Positions 20,935 to 32,191 of a stretch of DNA of 64,000 bases are shown here, one piece after another. Source of the stretch: Utricularia gibba (taxonomy: Eukaryota > Streptophyta > Magnoliopsida > Lamiales > Lentibulariaceae); contig CM007990.1 of the NCBI GenBank assembly GCA_002189035.1, positions 5,890,001 to 5,954,000 on the forward strand, read 5' to 3'. The translations under genes and the position numbers were made by a program. The notes beneath the pieces are model-generated. The model ran no database searches. It saw nothing but the letters and a program-made list of their open reading frames with translations, and was not told the DNA's origin. How positions within the stretch are numbered: the stretch's first letter is position 1; every line of letters starts with the position of its first letter.

Positions 20935-23428
20935 TTAGACTACAACCTTGCACCTGTTGGATTTGGTAAATGAGTTGAGGGGAATGATGATTAAATCATA
21001 CGATTGAGATCCACAATCTACCTGCACGGCTGTGAGCAAGGAAAGCAAATCTGTGCAGTGTTCGAGTGAAGCTCGCTCCTGTTTGGTCAGCCTAGCAAGC
21101 TCAGTAACTAAACTCGTCAACTCTTCCACCTGCAAGCAGAGATTAAGGCCTCATTTGAATGATACTTGTAATCTCAAACCAGTAAACTAGAAGAGAAAAC
21201 AAGGGGTACTTTCATTACCACTGGCAGAAGCGAACCGAGTGAAGATGTCATTGCTTGCATTAAATCAACAGCAGAGCCAATTGCATCCTTCAGGGTTTGG
21301 ATATCGACCTGTGGATACAGAAAAGGAAACTGATTGCTGGGTTGTTTAGCTTTGAGTTAAATGTTGGGTCTCAGGCACATACTGATGCTCCTTCAACAAC
21401 AGGAAGACGGAGAGTGCATGCTTTTAAAGCTTCGATAGCACCAGTCAAATAAACAAACTGGTCTTTCTCCATGGATGCCCAATCTTCCACATGTGTAATC
21501 TACACTGAGACAATGCTTAGAATCTAGAGACAAACTTCCATACGATCTTCCTTTTTTTTCCAAACCACACAATAAGAGCCATGAGTTTTCAGATGAAAGC
21601 TTACTTCTTGTTTCAGAATTGAAGCGAGTTTCAGCTTTTGCCGAACCAGCTGCAGTCTGTATCTTTTCTTGGTGACAGTATCCCGTAGATCCGAGATAAA
21701 TATCCATGCATCCCATAACTCTTTCTAATAAAAACAAGCATTTCTCATTTTTCAATAGAGATTCACTCAAAAATATGTACGTAGCAAGAAGATAAAGTAG
21801 GCTTCTTGAAAAAACTACATGAAAAGGTTAACCATCAAACCACAGGAAGATAACTCAGCTACACAATCATCATCCAAAAGAATTCAATTATACCTTGAAC
21901 AATGAGTTTAAGAGACATGTGATGTTCACAAAAAGTTCATTCTTCATTGTTGCAAAAGAACATACTCAATATGCAGAAGAAATAAGGCGTAAATATTTCA
22001 GTTCACCTGAACGATGTGCTTCTGCACCAACAACATTGTATCAGTTGTTGCATTTACTAAGCGATATTGTAGGTACCGGTTGTATAGAAGTCTTAGCAAA
22101 TGCGCATCAATAATTTTGTTTTCTGCTACCTTTCCCCTTCTAACATCAACAGCAAAACTGAGTACTGAAGGTGTTTCCAGAAAATTATTACAAATGTTGC
22201 TAACAGCATTCTTAATCCATGATGGACCATAGCTCCGTGAAGGAGATGATCCCGTAGGTGCTGAAACCTTACTAGGCGATGCAGATCTATTAAAAACACG
22301 AACGGGAGACAACATAGTTCGAGGAGATGGCATTGAGGCATCAACTGATAACCTTTTCATATTAGGAGGAACAAGCACCTTTGACCCTGGACCAGAAAAT
22401 AAAGGTGAGCCAGGATCCTGAAGCTTTTTCATCCGGCTGCTAGTTTCATGCCAAAACCGAGCCGAAAACACATTCCTGCGACTGCCACTTAGTGCATTTG
22501 AAGTTCTACCACCAGATTCTTGAATTCCAGTGGTACTACCAGAGGACACACTATCTGAATCCGATGCAGTGCAATCACAAGGCACAGTAGTTAACTCATT
22601 AAGAGACGAATTCTTAATACTTCTTCGTAGTGAAAACTCCCTCAGAATATCAGAAGAATCCAAATCGAAACTGGAGTTTCGATCAAAAAATGAACTCCTC
22701 TCATCATTCATTAACTGCTGTAGTGCTGGGACCCCATCCCCACGTTCATCAGTTACCTTGGACTTCTCATCATCTACACCAACATTGTTCAAGATTTTCG
22801 GCAGTGGATTCCTAGCAGGCCATCTATGTTGTTCAGCATGCTTAAAAATTTCCACTCGATCTCCAATACCCTCGAGCTTAGCCCTCGAAGGGGTAGTGCT
22901 TCTCCGCCGCTCAGGGGTCCCTTTCCTTAAACTCGATGAAGAAGGCGCTACTTTAGTCTTGCTAATAGGCAGTGAAAACGCCTCCCCCTGAAAGGAAACC
23001 GACAAACTCCTAGTGGAGGTGACTAAAAGCTTCGCCGCAGCTGACATATCGGAAGCGCCTCTGCTCTTATAATCAAGAGCAGGTGCCAATGGCTTGGCTG
23101 CTGGGCGGTAGCGGTCCGCGGAGGCCGATCTTTTAGGCACCGAATCTGCCGAATTCGCTGAGCCTCTGGAGATCAAAGGAGAAGGAAACCTTCTAGAGGA
23201 AGAAACCGAGGATGAATTTGAAGTAGAAGTGGAAGTCGTGGAGGAGGAAGAAAGAGGCATGTACCTAGAAGAAACAAGTTTGGTTTTAGGTTTCCTCCTG
23301 CTATTAGAATCCCCGTTATCATTATCCGGCAACAATGGCGGTCGCCGTGAAATCCCATCTCGCGCGGCGGTGGTTTCGGAATCTCCCACCTCCATTCCCG
23401 TTGCCGCACCGGAAACGGCAGCAACCAT
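20935..23428 (-). CDS. QWRF/DUF566 microtubule-associated family protein (AUGMIN8-related)
   Basis: Exons 22007-23428, 21605-21724, 21383-21499, 21219-21308 and 20935-21129; 647 residues. The first 350 residues are Ser/Arg/Pro-rich and disordered (RRPPLLPDND, KLVSSRYMPLSSSS, GTPERRRSTTPSRAK, GIGDRVEIFKHAEQHRWPAR), as in microtubule-binding DUF566 proteins. The C-terminal part is helical: AHLLRLLYNRYLQYRLVNAT, then DTVTKKRYRLQLVRQKLKLA, VEDWASMEKDQFVYLTGAIE and VEELTSLVTELARL. In the family the tetrapeptide in the first helix is QWRF; here it reads QYRL. Members such as QWRF1/SCO3, QWRF2 and AUG8/EDE1 act on cortical or spindle microtubules; which branch this belongs to is uncertain. Start: ATG at 23428 (MVAAVSG), which resembles family starts; another ATG lies six bases upstream in frame. 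Confidence 0.88.
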
Positions 23429-25825
23429 GAGCATGAAAAAAGTTGCCAACTCCCAAATCCCTCAAAACCCAGAACCCCCAAGATCCCACATTTCCCTGCA
23501 CCAGCGCATGAACTCCAATAAAATCCGCAGGGAGTAGAGTGAATCTTGGAGAGACGTCGCACGCACCTCTCTGCGTCTCACTAGTTTCCTTTCTTCCTAC
23601 TAATCTTGTTCTGAAATGAACAAATGACGCCACGAAATCTAATGACGCGTGCTTTCTTTTTTCCCCCATAACCGACGATCTTTTTCACATTCACAAAAAT
23701 GATACCAACTACCGTACTACACCACTAAATTATCAACAAAAGTATTACGTCATATCAAACCCCCCCGGAGATCCCAACCACCGATCGATAAGCACCGGTA
23801 GTTAGACTTGAAGCAAATTCTGCGTTTTAAATTCACAGAAAAAAACCCTAGCTTTACGAGATACAAAAATCATGTGTGGATGATATCTTGGTCCTCGTAT
23901 AGACGAAGAACGTTATGTAATATGAAGCATCGTAGAATTTCATAAACATAAGTTGCTTCGAAGGGAGGGAGGGGACGTGTATGAATGTACGCATCACGTC
24001 GCATTCTCGATCATGGATAGGGAAGACTTGCAAGGTTGTGATAATGCTACTTGCATTAGCATTTGCAATGATTTGAGGGAGCCATCGGTATGTATCTCAT
24101 GACACATATAGCAGTAACGATTATATATATATAAGTATATAAAGTATATATGATTGAATTTAATTTTTTCGAATGTGCACTTAACGGATGGAGTTTGGTA
24201 ATGCCACATCGAATTATAGTTAGTATAAAAAGTTTAATTTTTAGGTTTCAATTTACATTTTTTTTGTAAATAGTTTGCTTTTGAATTTATGAAATTATAT
24301 AATCAATTCAGTATATTATTAAAACTAATCGATTTTGACCTTCTAATATTAGCATAAGGGTGCATCATTATAAACAGTATTTACAAATTTCATTCTACAT
24401 CATTTGATGATCTTACCTTCTCTTAACTCCAAAAAACATGATGTACAACACATGATATAACCTTAACGAGAGATTTTGAATACAAAAAGTTTTATCATGA
24501 AATTTTATTGAATGTAAAATCAGAATTTGTTAATGACATCATGAATCAGTTAAAAGTTTGAAAAAAATCGTTCAAAATGTTTCTTGAACGGTTTTAATAA
24601 CTGAAAATATTTTTTTGTAAGTAAGGGCGAATTCCTAATAACCACTGTGTGTGTTAGTAAGGGCGACATTGTGGCATTCCATCACCCATCTATGCTCATG
24701 CGGTTGGTTTGAGTGTTTTGACGTTGAATGTGTTGGATGGGATGGGATGGCAAGTGTTGTGGGTTCCAAAATCTTGAAAATCACCAACCAACCAACCAGC
24801 GAGAGAGGAGTCACTCATTTGTTTGCTTCGTTTAAAGGGGCGGGGGCGGGGGCGGGGGCCGGGGGAGTCGCTCTCATCACGGGGAGCCAGAAGCGAGTCC
24901 AGGGCAGGGGCCCCACCCCCTCGCACCCCCAAAAAGATAGATTCCGGGAGTGTCGGCGGATCCGGCGGTGAGCTCAAGAGGTCAGTCAACCTGGTCAGCA
25001 AGATAAGAAACGATTTTCAGTTTTTTTATTATTTATAACGAATTGTTTTTAAAATAGGACCATTATTATTTATAAACCACCCTGGATCTTAAAGGGCTCG
25101 ATTAGATAACCGGATCCAGCCCGACTCGTTTTCTCTTTTTGTTTTTTTTCATGGTATTTAATAGGGAAAAAGGGCACGTGCGGGATTTTGAAAACCGGGT
25201 GGATGGATGAGCCGTGGGGATCTTGGGGCATCCATCTACTTTAGGTTTGTGTCGCAACTTGGGCTCTGCTGCAGTTTGGACCAGGAAGAGAATAGTTTCT
25301 CTGCCTTGGTTGATTGGCGATCGGGACATTGAAGAGGAACTAAAGCCCGTTTCCCGTGTCTTCAAAATTAGGTCAATTCTCTCGGCGACTTCAATTCCTT
25401 TTTCGTTTGAAGGTCAATTTGCTTACTGGGTTCAATTAGGATGAGTTTTAGTTTTTGTTTGGATTTTGGGTTCAATGCGAGACGGGTTTGTGATGATTGC
25501 GCAAATTTTGGGACCTTTTTTTTGTAGCTTTTGGATTGTAGTTCCGAAGTCGCATTCAGTCTGATGGTATAGTTGGCTTACTGTTTGATTGCGAAAGTGG
25601 GCTTTTTTTTTTCTCGGTGAATCCTTTAGATTTACTTCCAAGGATTAAAAGAACATGAATTTGATTGTTCGTTCGATCTGTAGATCGTTGCCTCGGTGCT
25701 GCCGTGTGGTGTTATCCTTGAGATGGTGAATGTGGCAACCTTTCAGGCGATGATTGATGAAGGTTACTGATTACCTGAGACATTAGTTGTGATCTGTTGT
25801 TGGGAAGCTGAGGAGTTCAACAAAA
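23429..25825. other. Long intergenic region with promoters of the QWRF and SAGA-Tad1 genes
   Basis: About 2.4 kb between divergent genes. The first part is the QWRF promoter. 24100-24640 is strongly AT-rich with a TATATATATATAAGTATATA stretch near 24122-24142. A G-tract lies at 24837-24865 and a CCAA tandem run just before it. The last 600 bases are probably 5' UTR, perhaps with an intron, of the gene at 25826. No protein gene recognised. Confidence 0.5.
24837..24865 (+). repeat. G-tract with five G-runs separated by C (G-quadruplex candidate)
   Basis: Runs of 4, 5, 5, 5 and 5 G are separated by single C or CC. This satisfies the standard quadruplex pattern with one-base loops. It sits about 960 bases upstream of the SAGA-Tad1 start codon. 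A tandem CCAA run lies at about 24782-24797. Confidence 0.9.
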
Positions 25826-26854
25826 ATGGTGGCCAATGGGGGTTCTACTCGAATCGATACTCAAGAGCTGAAATATCATATTTATATGAGGATTGGGCCT
25901 CAGAAAGCAGAGGAATACTTTGAGCATCTTAGGCGATTTTTATTTTCAAGGCTTAGCAAGGCTGATTTTGACAAGAGCTGCATACGGACATTGGGTAGAA
26001 AGAACATCCGTCTTCATAATCTTCTCATTCGTGCCATCATCCATAATTCGAATCTTGCAAAACTCCCACCTCAGAGAGCTCGTAAGTTTGTGGGAGGGCT
26101 TGGAGTGAGGACTGCCAGTAGTCAACAAAGGAGTTGCTTCCAATCACTTTGCGGTGATGGGGTCCTGGCATCACCACGCAAGTGTAGGTCATTGGTTAAC
26201 TGGGAACGGAAGATGCATGATCGACCAAGCCCTCTTGGCCCTCTTGGAAAAAGCCCCAGCCTCACTTATGAAGAAACCGTTTCAAGAATTCAAGAACAAA
26301 GTGCAGCAGAATTGCATTCTATATCCAGTAAGCCTCCCAAAGGTGCTGCACCGGTTGTTGAAGAAGGAGAAGAGGTTGAACAGTTTTCCGGATATCAAAG
26401 TGAAAGGGGACATGTCACTGCTCCTGTTGGAGTTTCTATCATATCAGGTTTGAGTCGTAAGACTCTTCCTTACCAAAGTTTCAGTGAGACCTGTCAAAGT
26501 TCGGGTGAGTTGCCTGATACAGCATCTCTGAGGAGTCGGTTGGAGAAGAAGCTTGGATCAGAAGGACTTACCGTTTCTCTTGAAGGAGCTAATGCTATAA
26601 ACAAGGGACTGGATGTTTTCCTGAAGAGAATGCTCGAAAGCTGCATACCTTCAGGACGATCACATCACAGAGAGCATACACATTCCCTGTCGATGCAACA
26701 GAATGGTCAAATATCACATGAGACACACTCACAGAATACACACCCCCCTTTGAGTGTGCTCGGTTTTCGCCTCGCCATGGAGACGAATCCATCTACTCTT
26801 GGAGAAAACTGGCCTTCCCAGCTTGAGAAAATCAGCCACCTCTCATTTCAGTAA
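25826..26854 (+). CDS. SAGA-Tad1/Hfi1 (ADA1-like) coactivator subunit
   Basis: A single-exon gene of 342 residues. The N-terminal motif (RIDTQELKYHIYMRIGPQKAEEYFEHLRRFL, then FDKSCIRTLGRKNIRLHNLL) is the plant SAGA-Tad1 domain, related to yeast Hfi1/Ada1, a histone-fold subunit that holds the SAGA histone-modifying coactivator together. A central RDRPSPLGPLGK-like motif (MHDRPSPLGPLGK) and the C-terminal pair LRSRLEKKLGSEGLTVSLEG and FRLAMETNPSTLGENWPSQL are conserved in the plant proteins, so the open frame appears complete. I infer nuclear localisation and SAGA membership; plants have several paralogues and I cannot say which this is. It is intronless in its coding part, although the 5' UTR may be spliced. 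Confidence 0.88.
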   Translation: MVANGGSTRIDTQELKYHIYMRIGPQKAEEYFEHLRRFLFSRLSKADFDKSCIRTLGRKNIRLHNLLIRAIIHNSNLAKLPPQRARKFVGGLGVRTASSQQRSCFQSLCGDGVLASPRKCRSLVNWERKMHDRPSPLGPLGKSPSLTYEETVSRIQEQSAAELHSISSKPPKGAAPVVEEGEEVEQFSGYQSERGHVTAPVGVSIISGLSRKTLPYQSFSETCQSSGELPDTASLRSRLEKKLGSEGLTVSLEGANAINKGLDVFLKRMLESCIPSGRSHHREHTHSLSMQQNGQISHETHSQNTHPPLSVLGFRLAMETNPSTLGENWPSQLEKISHLSFQ

Positions 26855-27306
26855 CATGGGAGCTCAAGCTAAGCAGGCAAAGTGGATTCATGGATGGAGA
26901 CAAAAATCGTCTCGGCCAACAGATTTTGAGGTGCAGTTTTAACTTGTGAGAGCTTTTTGTTTGTGCATTGTTATTTCCTCTAGAGTGGAGGAGATTTTCC
27001 CATTGCTTAGTTCCTGATGGGATGATGGGGATGTGAATAGTTTGTTTTTGCCAACGAGGTTTTCTGTCTTCCACTCCAAGCGTTCGCCTTTTCTTCATAT
27101 GGCATTCTCTAGGAATTGATGCTTCCCCTCCAACCACATTTCACTTACAGGTTGTTAGCAAGATGACAGTTGACGTGAAATGAAGTGAATGAGTTTACAG
27201 TTTTTCCCCCTTCGAGCGAATCATGGGAATACACGTGTCTGCCAAATCTCTTGTTATAAGCAAACGGTTTGGTTTCATCACATGAAGTGAAGAAGAAGTA
27301 CCCAAG
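26855..27306. other. Intergenic, same-strand
   Basis: 3' UTR of the SAGA-Tad1 gene followed by the promoter of the arabinogalactan-like gene. No gene seen; CTTGTTATAAGCAAACG near 27250 is a weak TATA-like site. Confidence 0.4.
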
Positions 27307-27969
27307 ATGGCTTCCACAGTGCCTTGGTTCCTCCTCGTCCTGTTTTTCATCTGCATTTCTTCCGGTGTCCGCGCCCAATCTCCGGCAATCTCCCCGGTTT
27401 CATCAACGGCGACTCCGCCGACCGCCGCGGTGACTCAGCCTCCCGCATCACCAACTCAGGCACCTCCAACTCCGGCCGTGGCGCCTACTTCGCGGCCGCC
27501 AATCCCTACTCCATCCCCGGTGGCGAGTCCTCCACCCCCGGCTCCAACACCCGCACCCGCAGTGCCTGCCCCGACACCTAGCGTCCCGGTTTCCCCATCC
27601 CCATCCCCGCTGCTGTTTGGCCCTCCGGCTCCGCCGGCTGCGGCTCCGAGCCCCAGCTTCGACGCCACATCTCCTTCTCCGTTATCTACCACCAGGGCAT
27701 GCAACACCTCACTTGAAACAATAGTTGCTTTTAATTTACTTCAAAGGTTGAATGATAAACACGTCATGAAATTGTCTTTTTGTTGCAGAGCGGCGGAGGG
27801 CGTGCAAAGGTTCCCGAATGTTCCTCCTTGGTCATGGGCGTCTTCTTCTTCTATTTGCTTGGATTTTGATGAGAGACATTCGTGTTTCTTTTTGAGTGGT
27901 CATTCTCTTCAATTCGTTGTCCATCATCGATCTTTGTTTATATTAAATTTAACCACTTCGTCTCAGTAA
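27307..27969 (+). CDS. Classical arabinogalactan-like proline-rich cell-surface protein
   Basis: The open frame gives 220 residues. Residues 1-23 form a clear signal peptide (WFLLVLFFICISSG, cleavage before QSPA). Residues 24 to about 130 are almost only Pro, Ala, Ser and Thr with AP, SP, TP and PPP repeats, the usual hydroxyproline/arabinogalactan glycomodules. A classical AGP should end with a GPI-anchor signal. The unspliced frame instead ends in a non-hydrophobic tail. A better end appears if an intron with acceptor at 27788 is used: exon 27789-27869 reads SGGGRAKVPECSSLVMGVFF then YLLGF and stop, a short hydrophobic tail. The matching donor is unclear (27724 is in phase). The N-terminal two thirds are secure; the C-terminus is not. 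Confidence 0.7.
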   Translation: MASTVPWFLLVLFFICISSGVRAQSPAISPVSSTATPPTAAVTQPPASPTQAPPTPAVAPTSRPPIPTPSPVASPPPPAPTPAPAVPAPTPSVPVSPSPSPLLFGPPAPPAAAPSPSFDATSPSPLSTTRACNTSLETIVAFNLLQRLNDKHVMKLSFCCRAAEGVQRFPNVPPWSWASSSSICLDFDERHSCFFLSGHSLQFVVHHRSLFILNLTTSSQ

Positions 27970-28173
27970 CAGCAACAACAGTACGGACACAGATCACCCA
28001 TTTTTTCTACCTATGAAATAGTAAACACCATTTAACACATAAAGAAAAAAAAAAAAAATCTGTTGAATATCTATCTTATCGCTCCTGAGTCTTGACCTCT
28101 CAAAATAGTTGTTCCATTTCCGTTCGCGTTTCTGCACTCCGCCACACAATTCCAACCTCCCCGATCGTGAGAA

Positions 28174-28851
28174 ATGGCGGCTGCGGCGCTCGCTTCTTCG
28201 TCAGTCTGCGGTTACTTCTCCACTCGCGGTACCGTTTTTCCCAATCCGTCCTTGTTTCATCTCTTCCAGCGGCATAACCTAACTGCTTCTTCCACAGGGA
28301 ACAGCGTCTCCGGCTTAGCGGCCGCGGCGTCCACCGGTCCCCGATTCGGAACCTCGTTTCTCCCCAGGCCTACTATCCGTTAGTCTATTTCGCTTTATTC
28401 CAACACATACCGCATCTTTCGGCAATTCAGCGTTCTCATCATCGCGTACCAGAGTTGGTCATTTTTTTGAGGGCTTTTCTTCCAGGAATTCACAGAACCA
28501 TGAACCAGGCAAGCATTGGGTACAATCCCAAAGCAAGATCAATCTCCATCCGATGTGAGCAGAGTACAAAAGAAGGGAGCGGCTTAGATGTGTGGCTTGG
28601 AAGGTTGGCCATGGCTGGTTTTGCTGCTGCCCTCACCGTTGAAATAGCTACAGGAAAAGGCCTTCTTGAGGTATCCATTTCATTCCTTCTACGACTGATA
28701 GGTAAAAGCAACCTCTGGTTATTGATAGAGAAACCTTTCTGTTCAGAATTTTGGGCTGACAGAACCCCTACCAACAGCGGCATTGGCGGTTACAGCTTTG
28801 GCAGGAGTTGTCACTGCAGTTTTCATCTTCCAATCTTCATCCAACAAGTGA
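28174..28851 (+). CDS. SEP1: Stress-enhanced protein 1-like, chloroplast thylakoid (LHC-related)
   Basis: Exons 28174-28378, 28486-28670 and 28747-28851 encode 164 residues. The first 70 residues are Ala/Ser/Thr-rich with few acids, a likely chloroplast transit peptide (MAAAALASSSVCGYFSTRGT). The conserved part is SIRCEQSTKEGSGLDVWLGR, then LAMAGFAAALTVEIATGKGL (first membrane helix with chlorophyll-binding-like Glu/Arg pattern) and LPTAALAVTALAGVVTAVF (second helix). This is the two-helix stress-enhanced protein family, distant relatives of light-harvesting proteins that are induced by high light and thought to photoprotect. The adjacent CBSX gene is also a near neighbour of SEP1 in Arabidopsis, as far as I remember. 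Confidence 0.88.
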
Positions 28852-29122
28852 TGTGTGTATTTTCTTATGGTTGCAGTGCGCAACCATTCGGTTGTATGAC
28901 AAGAATGTTCCTTATGCACACTTGATTACAGAATCTGCTGTAGAGCAATCAATCATATAAACAATCACATGGTTTACTAGAAGAAAGGGTCTTGGTACCT
29001 TCAAAAGTGTACGTACTTCATAGGAGGAAGAGCATTCCACAATAAGTCCGGGTCGTGTGGTCCTCTTTCGTCTATTGGTGAGATTCAGCAAGCATATCGT
29101 TGTAAGGGTCTTGTAATAGAGA

Positions 29123-30476
29123 TCACATTTTCTCAGCATCCAGCTTGATTTGAAGAGCAGCTTTAATGACATCTTCCCTCGTGATGATACCAATCTGCAG
29201 ATCATCCGGGAGAAAACAGATAATAATAACAACAATGATACAGTACGCTTAATAGGATGTTGAAACTGAACCAAGTTACCAATCTCCCTTCAGCATCTAA
29301 AACAGGTAAGCGGCGATACTTCGTTTGAAGCAGTAACCTGTGTTACACTGGCCTTAGAACAAGATAGAGAAATGGATGGGCTAGTGGGGAAGGGATCATT
29401 TGTCAAGATAGCCAACTTAAGATCAGAAAAGATGTCTAAAATGATAATGCAGCATTGATAAGAATGAAAAATGACCTTGCTGCGTCCTCAAGATTAGTGT
29501 TTTCACGCACAACGAGAGGAGCGGGAGTCATGAGGTCACCGACAACTTTCCCTTTTGTTTTGCTGATCAGCCTTTGAAGTTCGTTAAATGCCTAGAAAGG
29601 AAAGGTGGTATTATAATTTACAGACATTCAGCAGGACCAGAAACATTTAGCAGGGCTCATACTCACTTTCCAAGTGCTGTTGACAACTGGAAACATATTT
29701 GTATCAGGTTGGCCTCCACCTAAGATGAACACATGAAAGTTTACCAATGAGTATCAGTTGAACATATCACATAAAACAGCTGAACTAAAGCAATGACATA
29801 GTTTAAAAGGTACCAGATATGGAGTCAATGGCTAGTAAGTCATAGTCTGAAATAACCCCAACCTGCAACAGCATAACATTATCAACCACAGTCAATGGGC
29901 GGAAACTGAAAAGCTGTTATTCAGGAAATCAAAAGACGATTCACCAATCTCCACTCATCATCGACCACAGGAAATCCGGTTACTCTTTTATCAACAAGGA
30001 ACTCCAGAGCTGTTACACGTAGCACAGTGCATGAAAAAAAAAATCAACAAAACAGAAAATTCCAACATTTTTTAGAGCAGTTTCCCTTCACAAGATGCGC
30101 CAAAATACCTTCGTCCACAGTTGTTGTAGGCTTCACGACATGCAACGTCTCTTTTCTCGTCATAAAATCACTCACAATGTACACTCCATCTCTTATCTAA
30201 AACACATCTCATCGCGCAGTGGTTAACTTCCTGGAGAATTAATTACTTTCGAATTTCAGACCTACGGGATCAGGTACTACGTACAGGAGTCGAATTAGCA
30301 GGATCACTGACAGCGCGCTGAGGATCATCCACCTTCCGGAACCGCCGCAACGGCAAATCGCGGTGACCGCGACAGGGGACGCTGCAAGCGAAAGGCAACC
30401 CACGGCAGCGGACGGTGGCAGCAGCGACGTTGAGAGAGATTCCGGCACGAGAATCAGGAAGAAGCAAGAAACCCAT
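29123..30476 (-). CDS. CBSX: Chloroplast CBS-domain pair protein (CBSX1/CBSX2)
   Basis: Eight exons: 30285-30476, 30109-30196, 29945-30009, 29814-29862, 29667-29719, 29476-29591, 29280-29337 and 29123-29194; 230 residues. An Arg-rich transit peptide (residues 1 to about 65) is followed by two CBS motifs. First CBS: IRDGVYIVSDFMTRKETLHV, ALEFLVDKRVTGFPVVDDEW, VGVISDYDLLAIDSISG. Second CBS: KVVGDLMTPAPLVVRENTNL, LLLQTKYRRLPVLDAEGRL, IGIITREDVIKAALQIK. CBSX1/CBSX2 (LEJ2/LEJ1) bind AMP and activate plastid thioredoxins (family knowledge). Frame is intact throughout. CBSX1 versus CBSX2 cannot be settled from the sequence alone; the neighbouring SEP1 favours CBSX2. Confidence 0.9.
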
Positions 30477-30686
30477 TGAAGATTAGATTTCAGCGGGAAC
30501 GGCAAAGAGAGGAGAGAGATTCCGTTTCGCAAGCATCGGTGTGCAGTGGCGTAGCGTGGTACTAATTATTTAATAAAAATCTAATTCACTGACAAATATA
30601 AATTTATTTTATAATTCAATTTGCAGGATGAGCGACGGTTAGAGATGCAGATTTTGAAATAGAATTTGTTACTTGTAATGGCGCCA

Positions 30687-32191
30687 CTACTCAGCTTGTT
30701 CAGCAAAGACAATGGATGCTTTAGTAGAAGCTCTCCTGCAGCTCAACAAATCAACGCAGAAATCATACCTTCTGTCCTTGCTAAATTTCTTGACATCACA
30801 TGAAATCCTCATTACTTCCAGATTGGGAGAGTGCGTAACCACAAGCTTGATAAGGTTCACTTCCGATGGGAGGCCGGATACGTTGATGAATTCCACAGTT
30901 TGTAGCTTACCAAGAGTCCAGAATGTCGTCGTGTCGCCATTGCATGATGCATCTATACAATGCTCTTGTGTTGCTGCAGCAGCTTCTGGGTCGGATTCCT
31001 CGATGCTCTAAAGGAATAGCACAAGAACTTATGACAAGGGAATCTCATGGTAAGTTCAAAAGTATCTGTTAGCTTACTGAAATCATGAGATCTTTCAGAC
31101 TTGGGGAACTCTTTATCAGTTGAGTCAGGATCAGGACCTCTTCAGAGCATCCGAAATCAACTGCATGTAACTGGATGGACTTCAAATGTTTATTGGTTGC
31201 TTCACAAAACATTCGCTGGCCATCACCGGGTATGCTCAGGTGCTAAACAAAGACTTCAATGAGTTCGAAACACCCATAGTAAGCGAGTAAAAGTTCACAC
31301 AAATAGATCTAGGAGGAATTATGGAAAACTGCGTACCTCTAGGAAGTAACCTTTCCAAATAAGTCTCTCGAGCTTTGGGATGCTACCAAAGAATGTGTAG
31401 AAGTTGCCCTTATGGCCGTGCTCAAGGCTTGGATAAGGGTCATCGAAAATTGTATAAATATCAATGAATATGTCGACCAAAAGGGGAGTGCATACCAATG
31501 ATATCCTCAAGTCACCTTCTAAATACAAGTATACAAGGTTTTGGGCATGCAATGTCAGATCTAGTTTCTCATCATAAAAGTACGACAACTTAAAGATTTC
31601 AAGAAGAGGCGAGGTTGAAAGAAGCCTCTCTATTTCTTCTTTACCATCCCAAGCAACTTCAAGCTCAAGGTGCTTTAGGCACACAAACCCATTGAAATAT
31701 GGAGGGACATCAAATGCGCATCCAGCAAGCGCCAACTTAATGAGGTTCTTGCATGAGAAAACACAAGATGGCATGTGGAACAACTTACTCTCCCCCAATT
31801 CCACAACCAACTCTCTAACATCCTTACGTGAGACAAAGAGAAGCCATTGATCAATATTTGGAGAGATCTTCAATTTCCAGCTTTCGAGGGAAAACTTGTG
31901 GATCGAGCCATTGTGAAGGAACAAGCTTTTGGTGATGAAATCAGCCGCCTTTTCAGGAGTCTTTCCATTCAAGCTTTTTTCATCAAAGACAAGATCAGCA
32001 AGGGCGCGCCATTTGTATCTCCAACAAGTCGACAGCAAGCTCGTCCTTATTGCATCAACGATTGGCAACTTCGATAAGATGATTCCGATGACACAATTTG
32101 GTAGCTCACTTATCATATCATTTCCAGTGGAAAAACATGCGCCTTCGCCTTCCTGGACATTTTTCATAAGGTCACTTATCATATCTTCCAT
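30687..32191 (-). CDS. F-box/LRR/FBD-type protein, At1g13570-like
   Basis: Exons 31337-32191, 31078-31242 and 30687-31007 give 446 residues. The F-box is at residues 26-65 (MISELPNCVIGIILSKLPIV, then RTSLLSTCWRYKWRALADLV), followed by leucine-rich repeats (NLIKLALAGCAFDVPPYFNG, CLKHLELEVAWDGKEE, PLLEIFKLSYF) and an FBD-like end (FWTLGKLQTVEFINVSGLPS, VTHSPNLEVMRISC). Such proteins are substrate receptors of SCF ubiquitin ligases; the substrate is unknown. The protein may start at the first ATG (32191) or at the internal Met just before SELPN. Phases are 0 at both introns. The final exon reads to a stop without further splicing. Confidence 0.85.

Noticed and set aside
22530-22991. 153-codon plus-strand frame
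   Set aside because: Antisense shadow of the Ser-rich first QWRF exon.
24651-24971. Overlapping 106- and 101-codon frames around the G-tract
   Set aside because: They are made of low-complexity Gly/Ala or Pro/Arg from the G-tract and match no family.
25214-25444. 76-codon plus-strand frame before the SAGA-Tad1 gene
   Set aside because: No family match; it lies where a 5' UTR is expected.
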